Made by a program: the position numbers and the translations under genes. From positions 11,776 to 75,775 of the forward strand of contig NZ_JNWZ01000028.1 in assembly GCF_000716545.1 (NCBI RefSeq): 64,000 nucleotides of DNA, read 5' to 3'. Positions 33,153-41,708 of this stretch are shown one piece after another (position 1 is the stretch's first letter; each line of letters opens with the position of its first letter). Source of the stretch: Kitasatospora phosalacinea. Its GTDB lineage: Bacteria > Actinomycetota > Actinomycetes > Streptomycetales > Streptomycetaceae. A model generated the notes under the pieces. The model had not been told where the DNA came from. It did no database searches and was given only the letters and a program-made list of their open reading frames with translations.

Positions 33153-35357
33153 ATGACTGCCGACGACACCCGCCCCGACCTCCCCGGCGAGCCGACCGCC
33201 GGTGAGCCCACGGTCGAGGAACCCGTCGAGCCGCGCCCGCCCCTGCCCCCCAAGCCCGACCAGGCCGCGCCCACGCCCCTCTCGGCGACCGGCCGCGGCC
33301 CGCGGACGGACGGTCCGGTCCGGGCCCAGGACGGCGCCTACCTCACCACCGCGCAGGGCGCCCGGCTGCCCGACTCCGACCACTCGCTGAAGGCCGGACC
33401 GCGCGGCCCCGTCCTGCTCCAGGACCACCACCTGCGCGAGAAGATCACCCATTTCGACCACGAGCGGATCCCCGAGCGCGTGGTGCACGCCCGCGGCGCC
33501 GCCGCGCACGGCGTGTTCGAGAGCTACGGCACGGGCGCGGGCCTCACCAAGGCGGGCTTCCTGGCCGCCGGGGCCAAGACCCCCGTGTTCGTCCGGTTCT
33601 CCACCGTGCTCGGCTCGCGCGGCTCCGCCGACACCGTCCGCGACACCCGCGGCTTCGCCACCAAGTTCTACACCGACGAGGGCGTCTTCGACCTGGTCGG
33701 CAACAACATCCCGGTGTTCTTCATCCAGGACGCGATCAAGTTCCCGGACGTGGTGCACGCCGCCAAGCCGCACCCCGACCGGGAGATCCCGCAGGCGCAG
33801 TCCGCCCACGACACCTTCTGGGACTTCGTCTCGCTGCACACCGAGGCCACCCACCACACCCTGTGGAACATGTCCGACCGGGGCATCCCGCGCTCCTACC
33901 GGACGATGGAGGGCTTCGGCGTCCACACCTTCCGCCTGACCGCCCCCGACGGCTCCACCAGCCTGGTCAAGTGGCACTGGAAGCCCAAGCTCGGCGTCCA
34001 CTCGCTGACCTGGGACGAGGCCCAGCTGATCGGCGGCGCCGACCCCGACTTCCACCGCCGAGACCTGTACGACGCCATCGAGGCCGGCGCGTACCCGCAG
34101 TGGGAGCTCGGCGTCCAGGTCATGCCCGACACCCCCGAGCAGACCTTCCAGGGCATCGACCTGCTCGACCCCACCAAGATCGTGCCCGAGGAACTGGTCC
34201 CCGTGCAGCCGCTCGGCCTGATGACCCTGCACGCCAACCCGACCAACTTCTTCGCCGAGGTCGAGCAGGTCGCCTTCCACCCCGGCCACCTGGTGCCCGG
34301 CATCGACATCACCGACGACCCGCTGCTCTCCGGCCGGCTCTTCTCCTACCTGGACACCCAGATCACCCGGCTCGGCGGCCCCAACTTCGCCCAGATCCCG
34401 ATCAACCGCACCCACGCGCCAGTCAACGACATGCTGCGCGACGGCTTCCACCAGGACGCCGTGCACTCCGGCGTCGCCCCCTACAAGCCCAACTCGCTGG
34501 ACGGCGGCTGCCCGTTCTTCGCCGGCGCCGACCAGCACGCCTTCATCGAGCACCCGCAGCCCGTCCCCGAGGCCAGGAAGGTCCGGGAGGCGCCCGCCTC
34601 GTTCGACGACCACTTCAGCCAGCCCCGGCTCTTCTGGGCCAGCATGACGGCCGTCGAGCAGGAGCACATCATCAACGCCTACAGCTTCGAGCTGGGCAAG
34701 TGCACCGAACCGGCCGTCCGCGAACGCAACCTGCGGGTCCTGGCCCGGATCGACCGGCGGCTGTGCGCCGAGGTCGCCCACGCCCTCGGCCTGCCCGTCC
34801 CGGAGACCGGGGCCGCCGACGGACCGGTCGAGCCCAGCCCCGCGCTCTCCCAGCTCGGCCACGAGTGGCCGATCGCCGGCCGCACCGTCGGCATCCTCGC
34901 CGGGCCCGACACCGACCCCGCCGTCCTCGACGCCCTCCGGGAGGCCGCACTCGCCGCCGACCTGGTGCCCCTGGTGGTCGCCCCCACCGGCGGTGACCCG
35001 GCCCGGGTGCAGCGCAGCTTCGCCACCGCCCGCTCGGTCGAGTTCGACGCCGTCCTGCTGGCCGACGTCCCCGGCCCCGCCGCCGACGCCGCCCCCGCCC
35101 GGGACGCCCGCGCCGCCGGCCCGCACACCACCCTCGACCCGCGGCTGGTCCTGCTGCTCGGCGAGGCCTGGCGGCACGCCAAGGCGATCGGCGGCTGGGG
35201 CGGGGCCCGCGACGTCCTCACCGCGGCCGGCCTCCCGGCGGACGGTCCCGGCATCGTCTTCGGCACCGACCCGGTGCAGGTCCTGCGCGACGTCGCCGAC
35301 CTGCTCGCCGGGCACCGGGTCTGGGACCGCTTCCCGCCGCCCGCCGCCGGGAACTGA
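33153..35357 (+). CDS. katE: Large-subunit (HPII-type) catalase
   Basis: A 734-residue clade 2 catalase that breaks hydrogen peroxide down to water and oxygen. After a Pro-rich N-terminus, the heme domain has the distal His112 (VVHARGAAAHG), the Asn in LVGNNIPVFF, and the proximal heme Tyr in RLFSYLDTQ. The C-terminal 150 residues (TVGILAGPDTDPAVLDALREAAL, in parts) form the flavodoxin/GATase1-like domain found only in large-subunit catalases. GAAAGGA precedes the ATG. The promoter region is shared with the divergent SDR gene; a weak GTTTC-N14-CGGTTA element is present on this strand. Expected in stationary phase and osmotic stress. Confidence 0.96.
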   Translation: MTADDTRPDLPGEPTAGEPTVEEPVEPRPPLPPKPDQAAPTPLSATGRGPRTDGPVRAQDGAYLTTAQGARLPDSDHSLKAGPRGPVLLQDHHLREKITHFDHERIPERVVHARGAAAHGVFESYGTGAGLTKAGFLAAGAKTPVFVRFSTVLGSRGSADTVRDTRGFATKFYTDEGVFDLVGNNIPVFFIQDAIKFPDVVHAAKPHPDREIPQAQSAHDTFWDFVSLHTEATHHTLWNMSDRGIPRSYRTMEGFGVHTFRLTAPDGSTSLVKWHWKPKLGVHSLTWDEAQLIGGADPDFHRRDLYDAIEAGAYPQWELGVQVMPDTPEQTFQGIDLLDPTKIVPEELVPVQPLGLMTLHANPTNFFAEVEQVAFHPGHLVPGIDITDDPLLSGRLFSYLDTQITRLGGPNFAQIPINRTHAPVNDMLRDGFHQDAVHSGVAPYKPNSLDGGCPFFAGADQHAFIEHPQPVPEARKVREAPASFDDHFSQPRLFWASMTAVEQEHIINAYSFELGKCTEPAVRERNLRVLARIDRRLCAEVAHALGLPVPETGAADGPVEPSPALSQLGHEWPIAGRTVGILAGPDTDPAVLDALREAALAADLVPLVVAPTGGDPARVQRSFATARSVEFDAVLLADVPGPAADAAPARDARAAGPHTTLDPRLVLLLGEAWRHAKAIGGWGGARDVLTAAGLPADGPGIVFGTDPVQVLRDVADLLAGHRVWDRFPPPAAGN

Positions 35358-35498
35358 CGGGCCCCGCCCCCGGAGCGGACCGGCCGGAGCGGATCGGACG
35401 GATTTTCGTACCGGCCTCGGCATGAGCGGACGATCACCGGGCAGACGGCTGTCGTACCGACGTAAATGCCAAATAAGGCCAACCAAGGAGGACAAATC

Positions 35499-35669
35499 GT
35501 GGTTCCGCTCCTGCTGGTCCTGCTCCTCGCCCTGCTGCTGTTCGGCGCGGGCTTCGCGGTGAAGATCCTGTGGTGGGTCGCGGTCGTCGTGCTCGTCGTG
35601 TGGCTGGTCGGCTTCATCGCCCGCAGCACCAACGCGACCGGCGGTCGCGGATGCTGGTACCGCTGGTAG
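35499..35669 (+). CDS. Small hydrophobic membrane protein
   Basis: A 56-residue protein almost entirely made of two hydrophobic segments: VPLLLVLLLALLLFGAGFAV and LWWVAVVVLVVWLVGFI, followed by a short polar tail ending GRGCWYRW. Similar short proteins annotated as hydrophobic protein are common in Streptomyces and recur near stress genes. The GTG at 35499 is chosen because AAGGAGGA lies eight bases ahead; an upstream ATG at 35466 precedes that site and is unlikely. The leader contains AT-rich sequence (GTAAATGCCAAATAAGG) that is unusual here. A terminator follows, so it is a single-gene transcript. Function unknown. Confidence 0.8.
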   Translation: MVPLLLVLLLALLLFGAGFAVKILWWVAVVVLVVWLVGFIARSTNATGGRGCWYRW

Positions 35670-35695
35670 CGCACCCGCGGCACCCATGACGACGA

Positions 35696-35732
35696 CGCCG
35701 GCGGCGGAGGCACACGGCCTCCGCCGCCGGCG
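35696..35732. terminator. Hairpin terminator
   Basis: A 16-base perfect stem (CGCCGGCGGCGGAGGC at 35696-35711 and its complement at 35717-35732) with loop ACACG ends the small hydrophobic protein gene and may also serve the convergent phosphatase gene. Confidence 0.75.
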
Positions 35733-35827
35733 CGTTCGCGTCCGTGCCCGTGCCCGTGCCCGTGCCGTGATCCGCGATCAGGCCGGAGGCCGGGGCGGGG
35801 AGGGACGGGAAGGGGCGGGCCGGGCGC

Positions 35828-37057
35828 TCACCAGGGGGAGGTGCGCGGACGGGTGTCGTCCAGGAGCGGCGGGGAGAGCGGCTGCCACTCGATCATCATG
35901 ATGGTCGCGTCGTCGGTGAGCCCCTCGTCCTGGTGCTCCAGGATCGCGTGCATCAACCGGCGCAGGGTCTCCGGCGCCGTCTCACCGGCACCGGCGGCCC
36001 GGATCACGAAGTCGGTGAACCGGGCCAGGCCGAAGAACTCGTGGTTGGAGCCCTTCGCGTCCACCACCCCGTCGGTGTAGATCAGCAGCCGGTCACCGGG
36101 CTTGAGCGAGAAGGTCCGCACCGTCCGCGGGGCGCCGGTGTAGTGGCTCAGCCCCAGCGGCAGTTCGCCCGGGCCGTCCAGCGCGCCGGGAACCACCTCG
36201 CCGGAGCGGATCAGCAGGGGGTGCGGGTGGCCGCAGTTGGCCCAGTGCAGGGTGCCGGTGGCGACGTCCAGGCGCAGGAACACGCCGGTGGCGAAGCGGT
36301 CGGGGAACCAGGCGTGCAGCGCCTCGTCGATCGTGTCCACCAGGTCCGGCAGGTCGGCGCCGTTGCGGCGGGCGTTGCGGCAGGCGCCCAGGGCCAGCGC
36401 GGCGGTCAGACCGGACGCCAGGTCGTGGCCCATCGCGTCCAGCACCGCGGCGTGCAGCACCCCGTCGGCCAGCGAGTGCTCGAACGCGTCCCCGCCCAGC
36501 CGGTAGGCCGGCTCCAGGACGGCGGTGGAGATCGCCCGGTCGGTGCAGACGGTGCGCGGCGGCAGGAAGGCCCGGAGCAGCTCGGACGGCAGGCTCATGG
36601 TGTCCGCCCGGGTGCCGTGCGCGTAACTGTCGCTGGTGTCGCGCTTGGAGGTGATCACCATGGCGAGCACCGAGGCCAGCAGCCGGCAGCGCCGCACCGC
36701 CTCCCGGTCCAGGGACGCCGTGCGCAACCCCAGCACGCCCAGCCGCTCGGCGCCGTCGGTCAGCGGGAACCAGGCCACCAGCCCCGCCCCGGTGTCCTCG
36801 GCCACCCGCATCGAACCCGTCCGGAACGCCCAGCCCGCCAGCGTGCCGTCGATCGGCAGGTCCGGCCCGTCGGCGAGCGCCACCAGGCGGTGCTGCTGGA
36901 TGTCGGCCAGGTAGACGGCCGCCGCCCCCAGGCCCAGCGCCCGGGTGTACTGCTCGGCGAAGCGCGGCGCCTCCCCCGGATCGAGGGTGCGGCCCGCGGT
37001 CAGGAACTGCTCCAGCAGCTGTTCGCCGAGGTTCAGGGGAGGGGTCTCGTCAGGCAT
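35828..37057 (-). CDS. GAF-SpoIIE (PP2C) protein serine phosphatase
   Basis: A 409-residue cytoplasmic phosphatase. Residues about 20-135 form a GAF-like sensor (YLADIQQHRLVAL, LAGWAFRTGSMRVAEDTGAG). The PP2C SpoIIE domain runs from about 165 to 395, with metal-binding Asp residues in YRLGGDAFEH and LDAMGHDLASG and the final DDATIMMIEW. Such enzymes dephosphorylate STAS anti-sigma antagonists and so release sigma factors. It sits with two small membrane protein genes upstream of the gas vesicle cluster. No kinase domain is fused here. The partner STAS protein cannot be named. Confidence 0.92.
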   Translation of the reverse strand: MPDETPPLNLGEQLLEQFLTAGRTLDPGEAPRFAEQYTRALGLGAAAVYLADIQQHRLVALADGPDLPIDGTLAGWAFRTGSMRVAEDTGAGLVAWFPLTDGAERLGVLGLRTASLDREAVRRCRLLASVLAMVITSKRDTSDSYAHGTRADTMSLPSELLRAFLPPRTVCTDRAISTAVLEPAYRLGGDAFEHSLADGVLHAAVLDAMGHDLASGLTAALALGACRNARRNGADLPDLVDTIDEALHAWFPDRFATGVFLRLDVATGTLHWANCGHPHPLLIRSGEVVPGALDGPGELPLGLSHYTGAPRTVRTFSLKPGDRLLIYTDGVVDAKGSNHEFFGLARFTDFVIRAAGAGETAPETLRRLMHAILEHQDEGLTDDATIMMIEWQPLSPPLLDDTRPRTSPW

Positions 37058-37110
37058 CTCTCACGCCGATCTCTCGGACCGGCCCCTCGGACCGATCACG
37101 AAGGGCGGCC

Positions 37111-37560
37111 CTACGCGGCTTCGGCCCGCTGCTCCGGGGCCCCGGCCGCGGCGGGCGGCCGAGCGTCCCCCACCGCGCGGCGCTCGACCGGACGGGGCGC
37201 GGGCCCCGCGTGGCGGCCCAGCCGCAGGTCGCGTTCGAGCTCCTCGATGCGGGCCGCCACCTCCGCCGGGTCCGGCCGGAGGGCGACGGGACGTCCGCGG
37301 TCCAGCGCCACCTTCCCCACCAGGCCGTGCAGTGCCAGGACGGGCAGCGCCACCGGCCACAGCGCGCCCGCGCACAGCGCGAACGCCTCGGCCTGCTGCC
37401 GCTCCTGCCGCTCGAACGTGCCGACCCGCCGCGCGTCGGCCACCGCCGGTCCGCCGCCCGCCCGCAGGAAGCGCTCCCGCTCCCGCCGGAAGACCGCCCG
37501 GGCCGTCAGCAGCCCGCCGAGCACGTAGCCCGCCATCACCCCCAGACACAGCAGCACCAC
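37111..37560 (-). CDS. Hypothetical membrane protein with N-terminal helix
   Basis: A 149-residue protein of unknown function. An N-terminal transmembrane segment (VVLLCLGVMAGYVLGGLLTA) is followed by a basic helix (FRRERERFLR), a second moderately hydrophobic stretch (LCAGALWPVALPVLALHGLVGKVAL), a short coiled coil (AEVAARIEELERDLRLG) and a disordered Pro/Ala tail. GGAGG nine bases upstream supports the GTG at 37560. Its leader shares a near-identical 20-base element with the leader region of the DUF6479 gene. It lies upstream of, and on the same strand as, the GAF-SpoIIE gene. Confidence 0.75.
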   Translation of the reverse strand: MVLLCLGVMAGYVLGGLLTARAVFRRERERFLRAGGGPAVADARRVGTFERQERQQAEAFALCAGALWPVALPVLALHGLVGKVALDRGRPVALRPDPAEVAARIEELERDLRLGRHAGPAPRPVERRAVGDARPPAAAGAPEQRAEAA

Positions 37561-37580
37561 CGCTGACCGCCTCCTCGATC

Positions 37581-37600
37581 GCCGAAAGCCTCCGGATACG
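37581..37600. repeat. Leader element copy 1
   Basis: GCCGAAAGCCTCCGGATACG lies just upstream of the hypothetical membrane protein gene. A near-identical copy occurs at 38054-38073; the two differ by a one-base shift inside the C runs. It may be a shared regulatory site of the stress genes here. Confidence 0.5.
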
Positions 37601-37650
37601 CCGCACGTATGCCCGACATTCCGGCGCCCAACGGGCCGATCGCCGCAAAA

Positions 37651-37695
37651 GCCGCCCGGGCGGGGCCACCGCCAGGGCGGCCCCGCCCGGGCGGC
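37651..37695 (-). terminator. Hairpin terminator of the DUF6479 gene
   Basis: A 17-base perfect inverted repeat (arms 37651-37667 and 37679-37695, loop of 11) lies immediately after the DUF6479 stop on the minus strand. Confidence 0.7.
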
Positions 37696-37698
37696 CGG

Positions 37699-37968
37699 TC
37701 AGCGGCCGACCGGACCGCTCGGGTCGCCCGGATCGCGCGGGGAAGCGGTCGGCGTGGGGTCGCCCGGCCCGTCGCCCTCCGGAGTGCTCCAGGAGCCGGC
37801 CCGCGGGGCCGCGGGCTGGGCCCCCGTCGGGGGACGCCGACGGGCCCGCCGACGGCTGCCCCACACGAACGCCCCGATCAGTGCGGCGACGATGATCAGC
37901 GCCGGAATGACCACCACCAGGAGGGACGGGCCGCTCGACTCCGCCGCCAGCATCACGTCGACCGTCAT
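37699..37968 (-). CDS. DUF6479-like small membrane protein
   Basis: An 89-residue protein with one transmembrane helix at about 14-36 (GPSLLVVVIPALIIVAALIGAFVWG in parts), then a run of arginines (SRRRARRR) and a disordered Pro/Gly/Thr tail, the layout of Streptomyces DUF6479 proteins. AAGGAG five bases upstream fixes the ATG at 37968. GGGTAT on the minus strand at 38035-38030 with GCAT 16 bases upstream is a possible SigB-type promoter. It is divergent from the gas vesicle cluster. Function unknown. Confidence 0.75.
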   Translation of the reverse strand: MTVDVMLAAESSGPSLLVVVIPALIIVAALIGAFVWGSRRRARRRPPTGAQPAAPRAGSWSTPEGDGPGDPTPTASPRDPGDPSGPVGR

Positions 37969-38053
37969 GACCTGCTCCTTCGTTCTCGCTCCGGCAGGCC
38001 CGTCCGATCGGGCCCGCGCTGCACCCCGCATACCCGGGTGATCCGGAATGAAT

Positions 38054-38073
38054 GCCCGAAAGCTCCGGATACG
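38054..38073. repeat. Leader element copy 2
   Basis: GCCCGAAAGCTCCGGATACG is the second copy of the element seen at 37581-37600. It lies in the divergent gap between the DUF6479 gene and the gas vesicle operon, next to a SigB-like promoter candidate. Confidence 0.5.
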
Positions 38074-38076
38074 GGC

Positions 38077-38101
38077 GTGTCGTCCTCGGCGTGCCGGGTA
38101 G
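38077..38101 (+). promoter_or_regulatory. Candidate SigB-type promoter of the gas vesicle operon
   Basis: GTGTC (38077-38081), a 14-base spacer and GGGTAG (38096-38101) resemble the stress sigma consensus, 65 bases ahead of the first gene of the cluster. The LigD polymerase gene has GTGTC-N14-GGGTAC in the same relation. Confidence 0.4.
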
Positions 38102-38165
38102 GCGGTACGACTGTCGAAGAGGGGCGGCCTACAGGACCGGTCCGACTCCTTCTACGGGGAATCCC

Positions 38166-39032
38166 ATGAAGAATTCGAAGTTGGCAACCGCCGTGGTCGC
38201 GGGCTACTTCCTCGGGCGCTGGCACAAGGCCCGCTGGGCGCTGGCACTGACCGGGATGGCGGCGGGAAAGAAACTCAGCACCAACCCGGGCGCGCTGTTC
38301 GGGCAGCTCATGGAGTCCTCACCGCAATTGCGCGGTCTGGTGGACGAGATGCGCGGTGACCTGACCGAGGCGGGCAAGAAAGCCCTGGTCACGGCTGCGG
38401 GCAACCGGATGGGCGCGCTCACCGACCGCCTGCAGCAGCAGACCGAAGCCATCCGCGACCGCACCGCAGGACGCGGCCGGGACGACGAGGAACCGGAGGA
38501 CGAGGCGGAGCCGGAGGAAGGCGAGGAGCCGGAGGAGTCCGAGGAGCCAGAGCCGGACGAGGCGGAGGACGAGGAAGAGGAGCCGGACGAGGCGGAGGAC
38601 GAGGAAGAGGAGCCGGACGAGGCGGAGGACGAGGAAGAGGAGCCGGACGAGGCGGAGGACGAGGAAGAGCCGGAGGAACCGGAAGAACCCGAGGAGTCCG
38701 AGGAGGAGCCGGAGGAGAAACCGCCGCCGCGCCGCCGTAGTTCGCGCAGCAGCGGCACCTCCCGGGCGAGCGGCGGGACCGGCGGGGCGACGAAACGCCC
38801 GTCGCGGGCCAAGAGCGGCACGGCGTCCGCCCCCTCCCGTTCCACCAGCAGCGGCAGTGGTAGCGGCGGTGGCGCGGCGAAGAAGACCGCGAAGAAGGCG
38901 GCGTCACCGCGCAAGTCCACGGCCGCGAAGCGGACCGCTTCGTCGGCGTCCGGTCGGAAGTCGACCGGGACCGAGTCCGCCCGCAAGAGCGCCGGGACAC
39001 GGGCCTCGGCCAAGAAGACGAAGGCGGGGTGA
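38166..39032 (+). CDS. Gas-vesicle-associated protein with acidic repeats and H1-like basic tail (GvpY-like)
   Basis: A 288-residue protein heading the gas vesicle operon. Residues 1 to about 100 are helical (KLATAVVAGYFLGRWHKARWALALTG, in parts) and ordered. Residues about 103-190 are a Glu/Asp/Pro-rich disordered region with four exact EPDEAEDEEE units. The last 95 residues are Ser/Lys/Arg/Ala-rich (KKTAKKAAS, RKSTAAKR) and resemble bacterial histone H1-like tails. Orthologues in this position of Streptomyces gvp clusters are sometimes labelled DNA primase, but no primase fold is visible. The split into a strongly negative and a strongly positive block suggests self-association or binding to other charged Gvp tails. 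The next gene starts six bases later. Confidence 0.75.
   Translation: MKNSKLATAVVAGYFLGRWHKARWALALTGMAAGKKLSTNPGALFGQLMESSPQLRGLVDEMRGDLTEAGKKALVTAAGNRMGALTDRLQQQTEAIRDRTAGRGRDDEEPEDEAEPEEGEEPEESEEPEPDEAEDEEEEPDEAEDEEEEPDEAEDEEEEPDEAEDEEEPEEPEEPEESEEEPEEKPPPRRRSSRSSGTSRASGGTGGATKRPSRAKSGTASAPSRSTSSGSGSGGGAAKKTAKKAASPRKSTAAKRTASSASGRKSTGTESARKSAGTRASAKKTKAG
38551..38670 (+). repeat. Four tandem 30-bp repeats
   Basis: The unit AGCCGGACGAGGCGGAGGAC plus GAGGAAGAGG is repeated four times, identical except for the last base of the final copy. It encodes EPDEAEDEEE four times in the first protein of the gas vesicle operon. Such exact identity implies recent expansion and likely copy-number variation between strains. 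Confidence 0.9.
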
Positions 39033-39038
39033 ACGGCG

Positions 39039-40256
39039 ATGGCCAAGCAGTCCCAGTCCGATGACGGCAAGGGCGGCTCGGGCGGCGTGCTGGACGCGCT
39101 CCCCACCGACCGGTTGATGGAACAGGCCCGGGAGTTGGCGTCCGCGCTGGGGGAGCGGGCGATGACGGCGGCGGCCGACAAGGTCGGCGGGGTCACCGAG
39201 AAACTCGTCGACTACGTGGCGAACGGCGGCAGCGGGGGCGGGGGCGGGGACGACGGCGATGACGGTGACGGCGGCGGGGGTGGCGGAGGCGGCGGTCTCA
39301 AAGGGTCGATCGCGAAGAAGCTGCTGGGGGCGGGAGCGTCCAGCGTGAAGGAGGCCGTGACCGGGAAACTCGGTGGCGGCGGGGGCGGTGGCGGTGGTGG
39401 AGGGAACAAGGAGACCAAGGTCACCAACATCGTCGAGCAGATCGACGTCGGAGTCCCGGTCCGGGTCGCCTACGACCAGTGGACGCAGTTCCAGGACTTC
39501 CCGAAGTACACCAAGCGCGTCGAGCAGGTCGACCAGTCCGCCGACGAGAAGCTCAGCTGGAAGGCCGGGATCTTCCTCTCGCACCGCACCTGGGAGTCGA
39601 CGATCGTCGAGCAGGTCCCGGACGAGCGGATCGTCTGGCGCTCGAAGGGCGAGAAGGGCTCGGCGGACGGCGCGGTGACGTTCCACGAACTCACCCCCAA
39701 CCTGACCAGGATCCTGCTCGTCATCGAGTACCACCCCCAGGGCCTGTTCGAGCGGACCGGCAACCTGTGGCGGGCCCAGGGCCGGCGCGTCCGGCTGGAG
39801 TTGAAGCACTTCCGCCGCCACGTGATGACGCGGACCATCCTCGACCCCGAGAGCGTCGAGGGCTGGCGCGGCGAGATCCGCGACAGCGAGGTCGTGCGCT
39901 CGCACGAGGACGCCGTGAAGGAGGAGGAAGAGCAGCAGGACCAGGACGACCAGGACCAGGACGAGCCGGACCAGGACGAGCCGGACGAGGGCGAGGACGA
40001 GTACGGGGAGGGGCCCGACGACCAGGACTACGAGGACGAGGACGGCGAGGACGAGGATCCGGACGGCGAGTACCAGGACGAGGACGAGGACGCGGACGAG
40101 GAGGAGGACGAAGGCGAGGACGAGGAAGCGGACGAAGACGCGGACCAGGACGAGGACGGCGATTACGAGGACGAGGCCGAGGAGGAAGAGGAGGAGGACG
40201 AGCCCGAACCGCCCGCCCGCCGAAGCTCCCGCCGGACCTCCTCCCGGAAGAGGTGA
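39039..40256 (+). CDS. Gas-vesicle-associated SRPBCC domain protein (GvpZ-like)
   Basis: A 405-residue protein. The N-terminus is helical with poly-Gly linkers (runs of nine and eleven Gly around residues 70-125). The SRPBCC/START-like domain is at about 130-275 ([50 protein letters not shown], in parts), a fold that binds hydrophobic ligands. The last 115 residues are almost pure Asp/Glu/Gln, then end in a short basic patch ([13 protein letters not shown]). It is the second gene of the gas vesicle operon, six bases after the first and five before gvpA. It could chaperone the hydrophobic GvpA shell protein, though that is inference. Confidence 0.8.
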   Translation: MAKQSQSDDGKGGSGGVLDALPTDRLMEQARELASALGERAMTAAADKVGGVTEKLVDYVANGGSGGGGGDDGDDGDGGGGGGGGGLKGSIAKKLLGAGASSVKEAVTGKLGGGGGGGGGGGNKETKVTNIVEQIDVGVPVRVAYDQWTQFQDFPKYTKRVEQVDQSADEKLSWKAGIFLSHRTWESTIVEQVPDERIVWRSKGEKGSADGAVTFHELTPNLTRILLVIEYHPQGLFERTGNLWRAQGRRVRLELKHFRRHVMTRTILDPESVEGWRGEIRDSEVVRSHEDAVKEEEEQQDQDDQDQDEPDQDEPDEGEDEYGEGPDDQDYEDEDGEDEDPDGEYQDEDEDADEEEDEGEDEEADEDADQDEDGDYEDEAEEEEEEDEPEPPARRSSRRTSSRKR

Positions 40257-40261
40257 GAGCG

Positions 40262-40687
40262 GTGTCAGTGGCCCCGCGTTCCAGCAACTACATGTCCCGC
40301 CCCTCCTCCTCGGGCCTGGTGGACGTCATCGACCTGATCCTCGACAAGGGCCTGGTCATCGACATCTACCTGCGCGTCTCCCTGGTCGGGATCGAACTGC
40401 TGACCATCGACGCGCGGATCGTCGTGGCGAGCGTCGACACGTACCTGCGCTTCGCCGAAGCGGTCAACCGGCTCGACATCACCCAGGACCGGAGCGAAGG
40501 GCTTCCGCAACTGGTCAACGACATGCAGGAGGGCGGGGCCCGGCACAAGACCCGCGGCGCGCTCGAAGGCGTGAAGGAGAAGGTGACCGGCCTGGTCGGC
40601 GGGGACGACGAGGACGACGGCGAGGAGGAGCAGGAGGAGCGGCCCCGTCGGCGGTCGCGGCCGACCCGGAAGGGGAGTGAGCGATGA
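40262..40687 (+). CDS. gvpA: Gas vesicle structural protein GvpA
   Basis: A 141-residue member of the GvpA/GvpJ family, the main shell protein. The conserved core at about residues 17-80 has [51 protein letters not shown] (in parts), matching the rib-forming helix-strand-strand-helix. Unlike the short cyanobacterial GvpA it has a charged C-terminal extension of 55 residues ([27 protein letters not shown] in parts). GTG at 40262 is used, five bases after the SRPBCC gene; an internal GTG or ATG could also serve. The gvpF start overlaps the stop (ATGA). Confidence 0.93.
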   Translation: MSVAPRSSNYMSRPSSSGLVDVIDLILDKGLVIDIYLRVSLVGIELLTIDARIVVASVDTYLRFAEAVNRLDITQDRSEGLPQLVNDMQEGGARHKTRGALEGVKEKVTGLVGGDDEDDGEEEQEERPRRRSRPTRKGSER

Positions 40688-41472
40688 GTGACGCCCTCCC
40701 GCCCGACCGGGCCTGCTACGTCTACGGCATCGTCCCGGTCGGCACCCCCGCGCCGGAGGGGGCGGCCGGGGTCGGTGATCCGCCCGCGCCGGTGGCCCTG
40801 GTGTCGTACCACGAGGTGGCCGCCCTGGTCAGCGAGATCGACACCAGCCGTCCGCTCGGCACGCCCCAGGACCTGATCGGTCACGCCCGGGTGCTGGACG
40901 CGGTGGCGGCCGGACGCACGCCCGTCCTGCCGTTCCGGTTCGGCGCGGTGGTCCGGGACGAGGCGGCCGTCACCGACGAACTGCTCGCCCCGCAGGAACA
41001 GCGCTTCCTGGCCGCACTGGAAGGACTGGACGGACTCGCCCAGTTCACCGTCCGGGGCACCTACCGGGAGGACCGGGTGCTGCGCGAGATCCTCGACCAG
41101 CGGCCGGACATCGCCCAGCTCCGGGAGGAGGTCGGCACGCTGTCCGAGGACGCCTCCCGGTACCAGCGGATCCGGCTCGGCGAACTGGTCGCCGAGGAAC
41201 TCCGGACCCGCGCCCGGGCCGCCGCCGACGAACTGGTGACCCGGCTCGGACCGCTCGCGACGGCCACCGCCCGCGCCGACTCCTCGGCCGACCAGCCGGT
41301 CAACGCCTCCTTCCTGGTCGCCGAGGACAGGTGGGAGGAGTTCGAGGACGCCGCGGACGGGCTCGGCGGCGACTGGGAAGGCCGGATCGACCTCCGGCTG
41401 CTCGGCCCGCTGGCCCCGTACGACTTCGCCTCGGAACTCGTCGACGCACAAGGACGCCGGTCATGGGACTGA
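40684..41472 (+). CDS. gvpF: Gas vesicle protein GvpF (GvpL/GvpF family)
   Basis: A 262-residue GvpL/GvpF protein. It has the N-terminal domain with CYVYGIVP and [13 protein letters not shown], then [20 protein letters not shown], and a C-terminal domain ending [15 protein letters not shown], the standard pattern. In haloarchaea and cyanobacteria this protein is a minor component needed to start vesicle assembly by binding GvpA. It is coupled to gvpA by an ATGA overlap and overlaps gvpG by 10 bases. Confidence 0.93.
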   Translation: MSDALPPDRACYVYGIVPVGTPAPEGAAGVGDPPAPVALVSYHEVAALVSEIDTSRPLGTPQDLIGHARVLDAVAAGRTPVLPFRFGAVVRDEAAVTDELLAPQEQRFLAALEGLDGLAQFTVRGTYREDRVLREILDQRPDIAQLREEVGTLSEDASRYQRIRLGELVAEELRTRARAAADELVTRLGPLATATARADSSADQPVNASFLVAEDRWEEFEDAADGLGGDWEGRIDLRLLGPLAPYDFASELVDAQGRRSWD

Positions 41473-41705
41473 TCACCGGCCTGCTGACCCTGCCGCTCGC
41501 CCCCGTCCGGGGCGTGGTGTGGGTGGCCGAACGCCTGCACGAGCAGGCCTGGCAGGAACTGAACGACCCCGCTGCCGTGCGCCGACAGCTGATGGACGTC
41601 CAGTCCGCCCGGGAGGCGGGCACGATCAGCGAGGAGGACGCGGCGGCCAGGGAAGCGGAACTCGTCCGGCGGCTGCTGCCGCCCACCGAGGGCTGGGAGG
41701 TGTGA
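41463..41705 (+). CDS. gvpG: Gas vesicle protein GvpG
   Basis: An 80-residue GvpG protein: [29 protein letters not shown] is typical, followed by two amphipathic helices (AVRRQLMDVQSAREAGTISEEDAAAREAELVRRLL, in parts). GvpG is an accessory assembly factor that works with GvpF and related proteins. The ATG at 41463 lies inside the end of gvpF. Confidence 0.92.
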   Translation: MGLITGLLTLPLAPVRGVVWVAERLHEQAWQELNDPAAVRRQLMDVQSAREAGTISEEDAAAREAELVRRLLPPTEGWEV

Positions 41706-41708
41706 ACC

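Noticed and set aside
38166..39032. DNA primase annotation for the first gas vesicle operon protein
   Set aside because: No zinc-binding, TOPRIM or primase-polymerase motif is present; the sequence is a short helical part with acidic and basic disordered regions.
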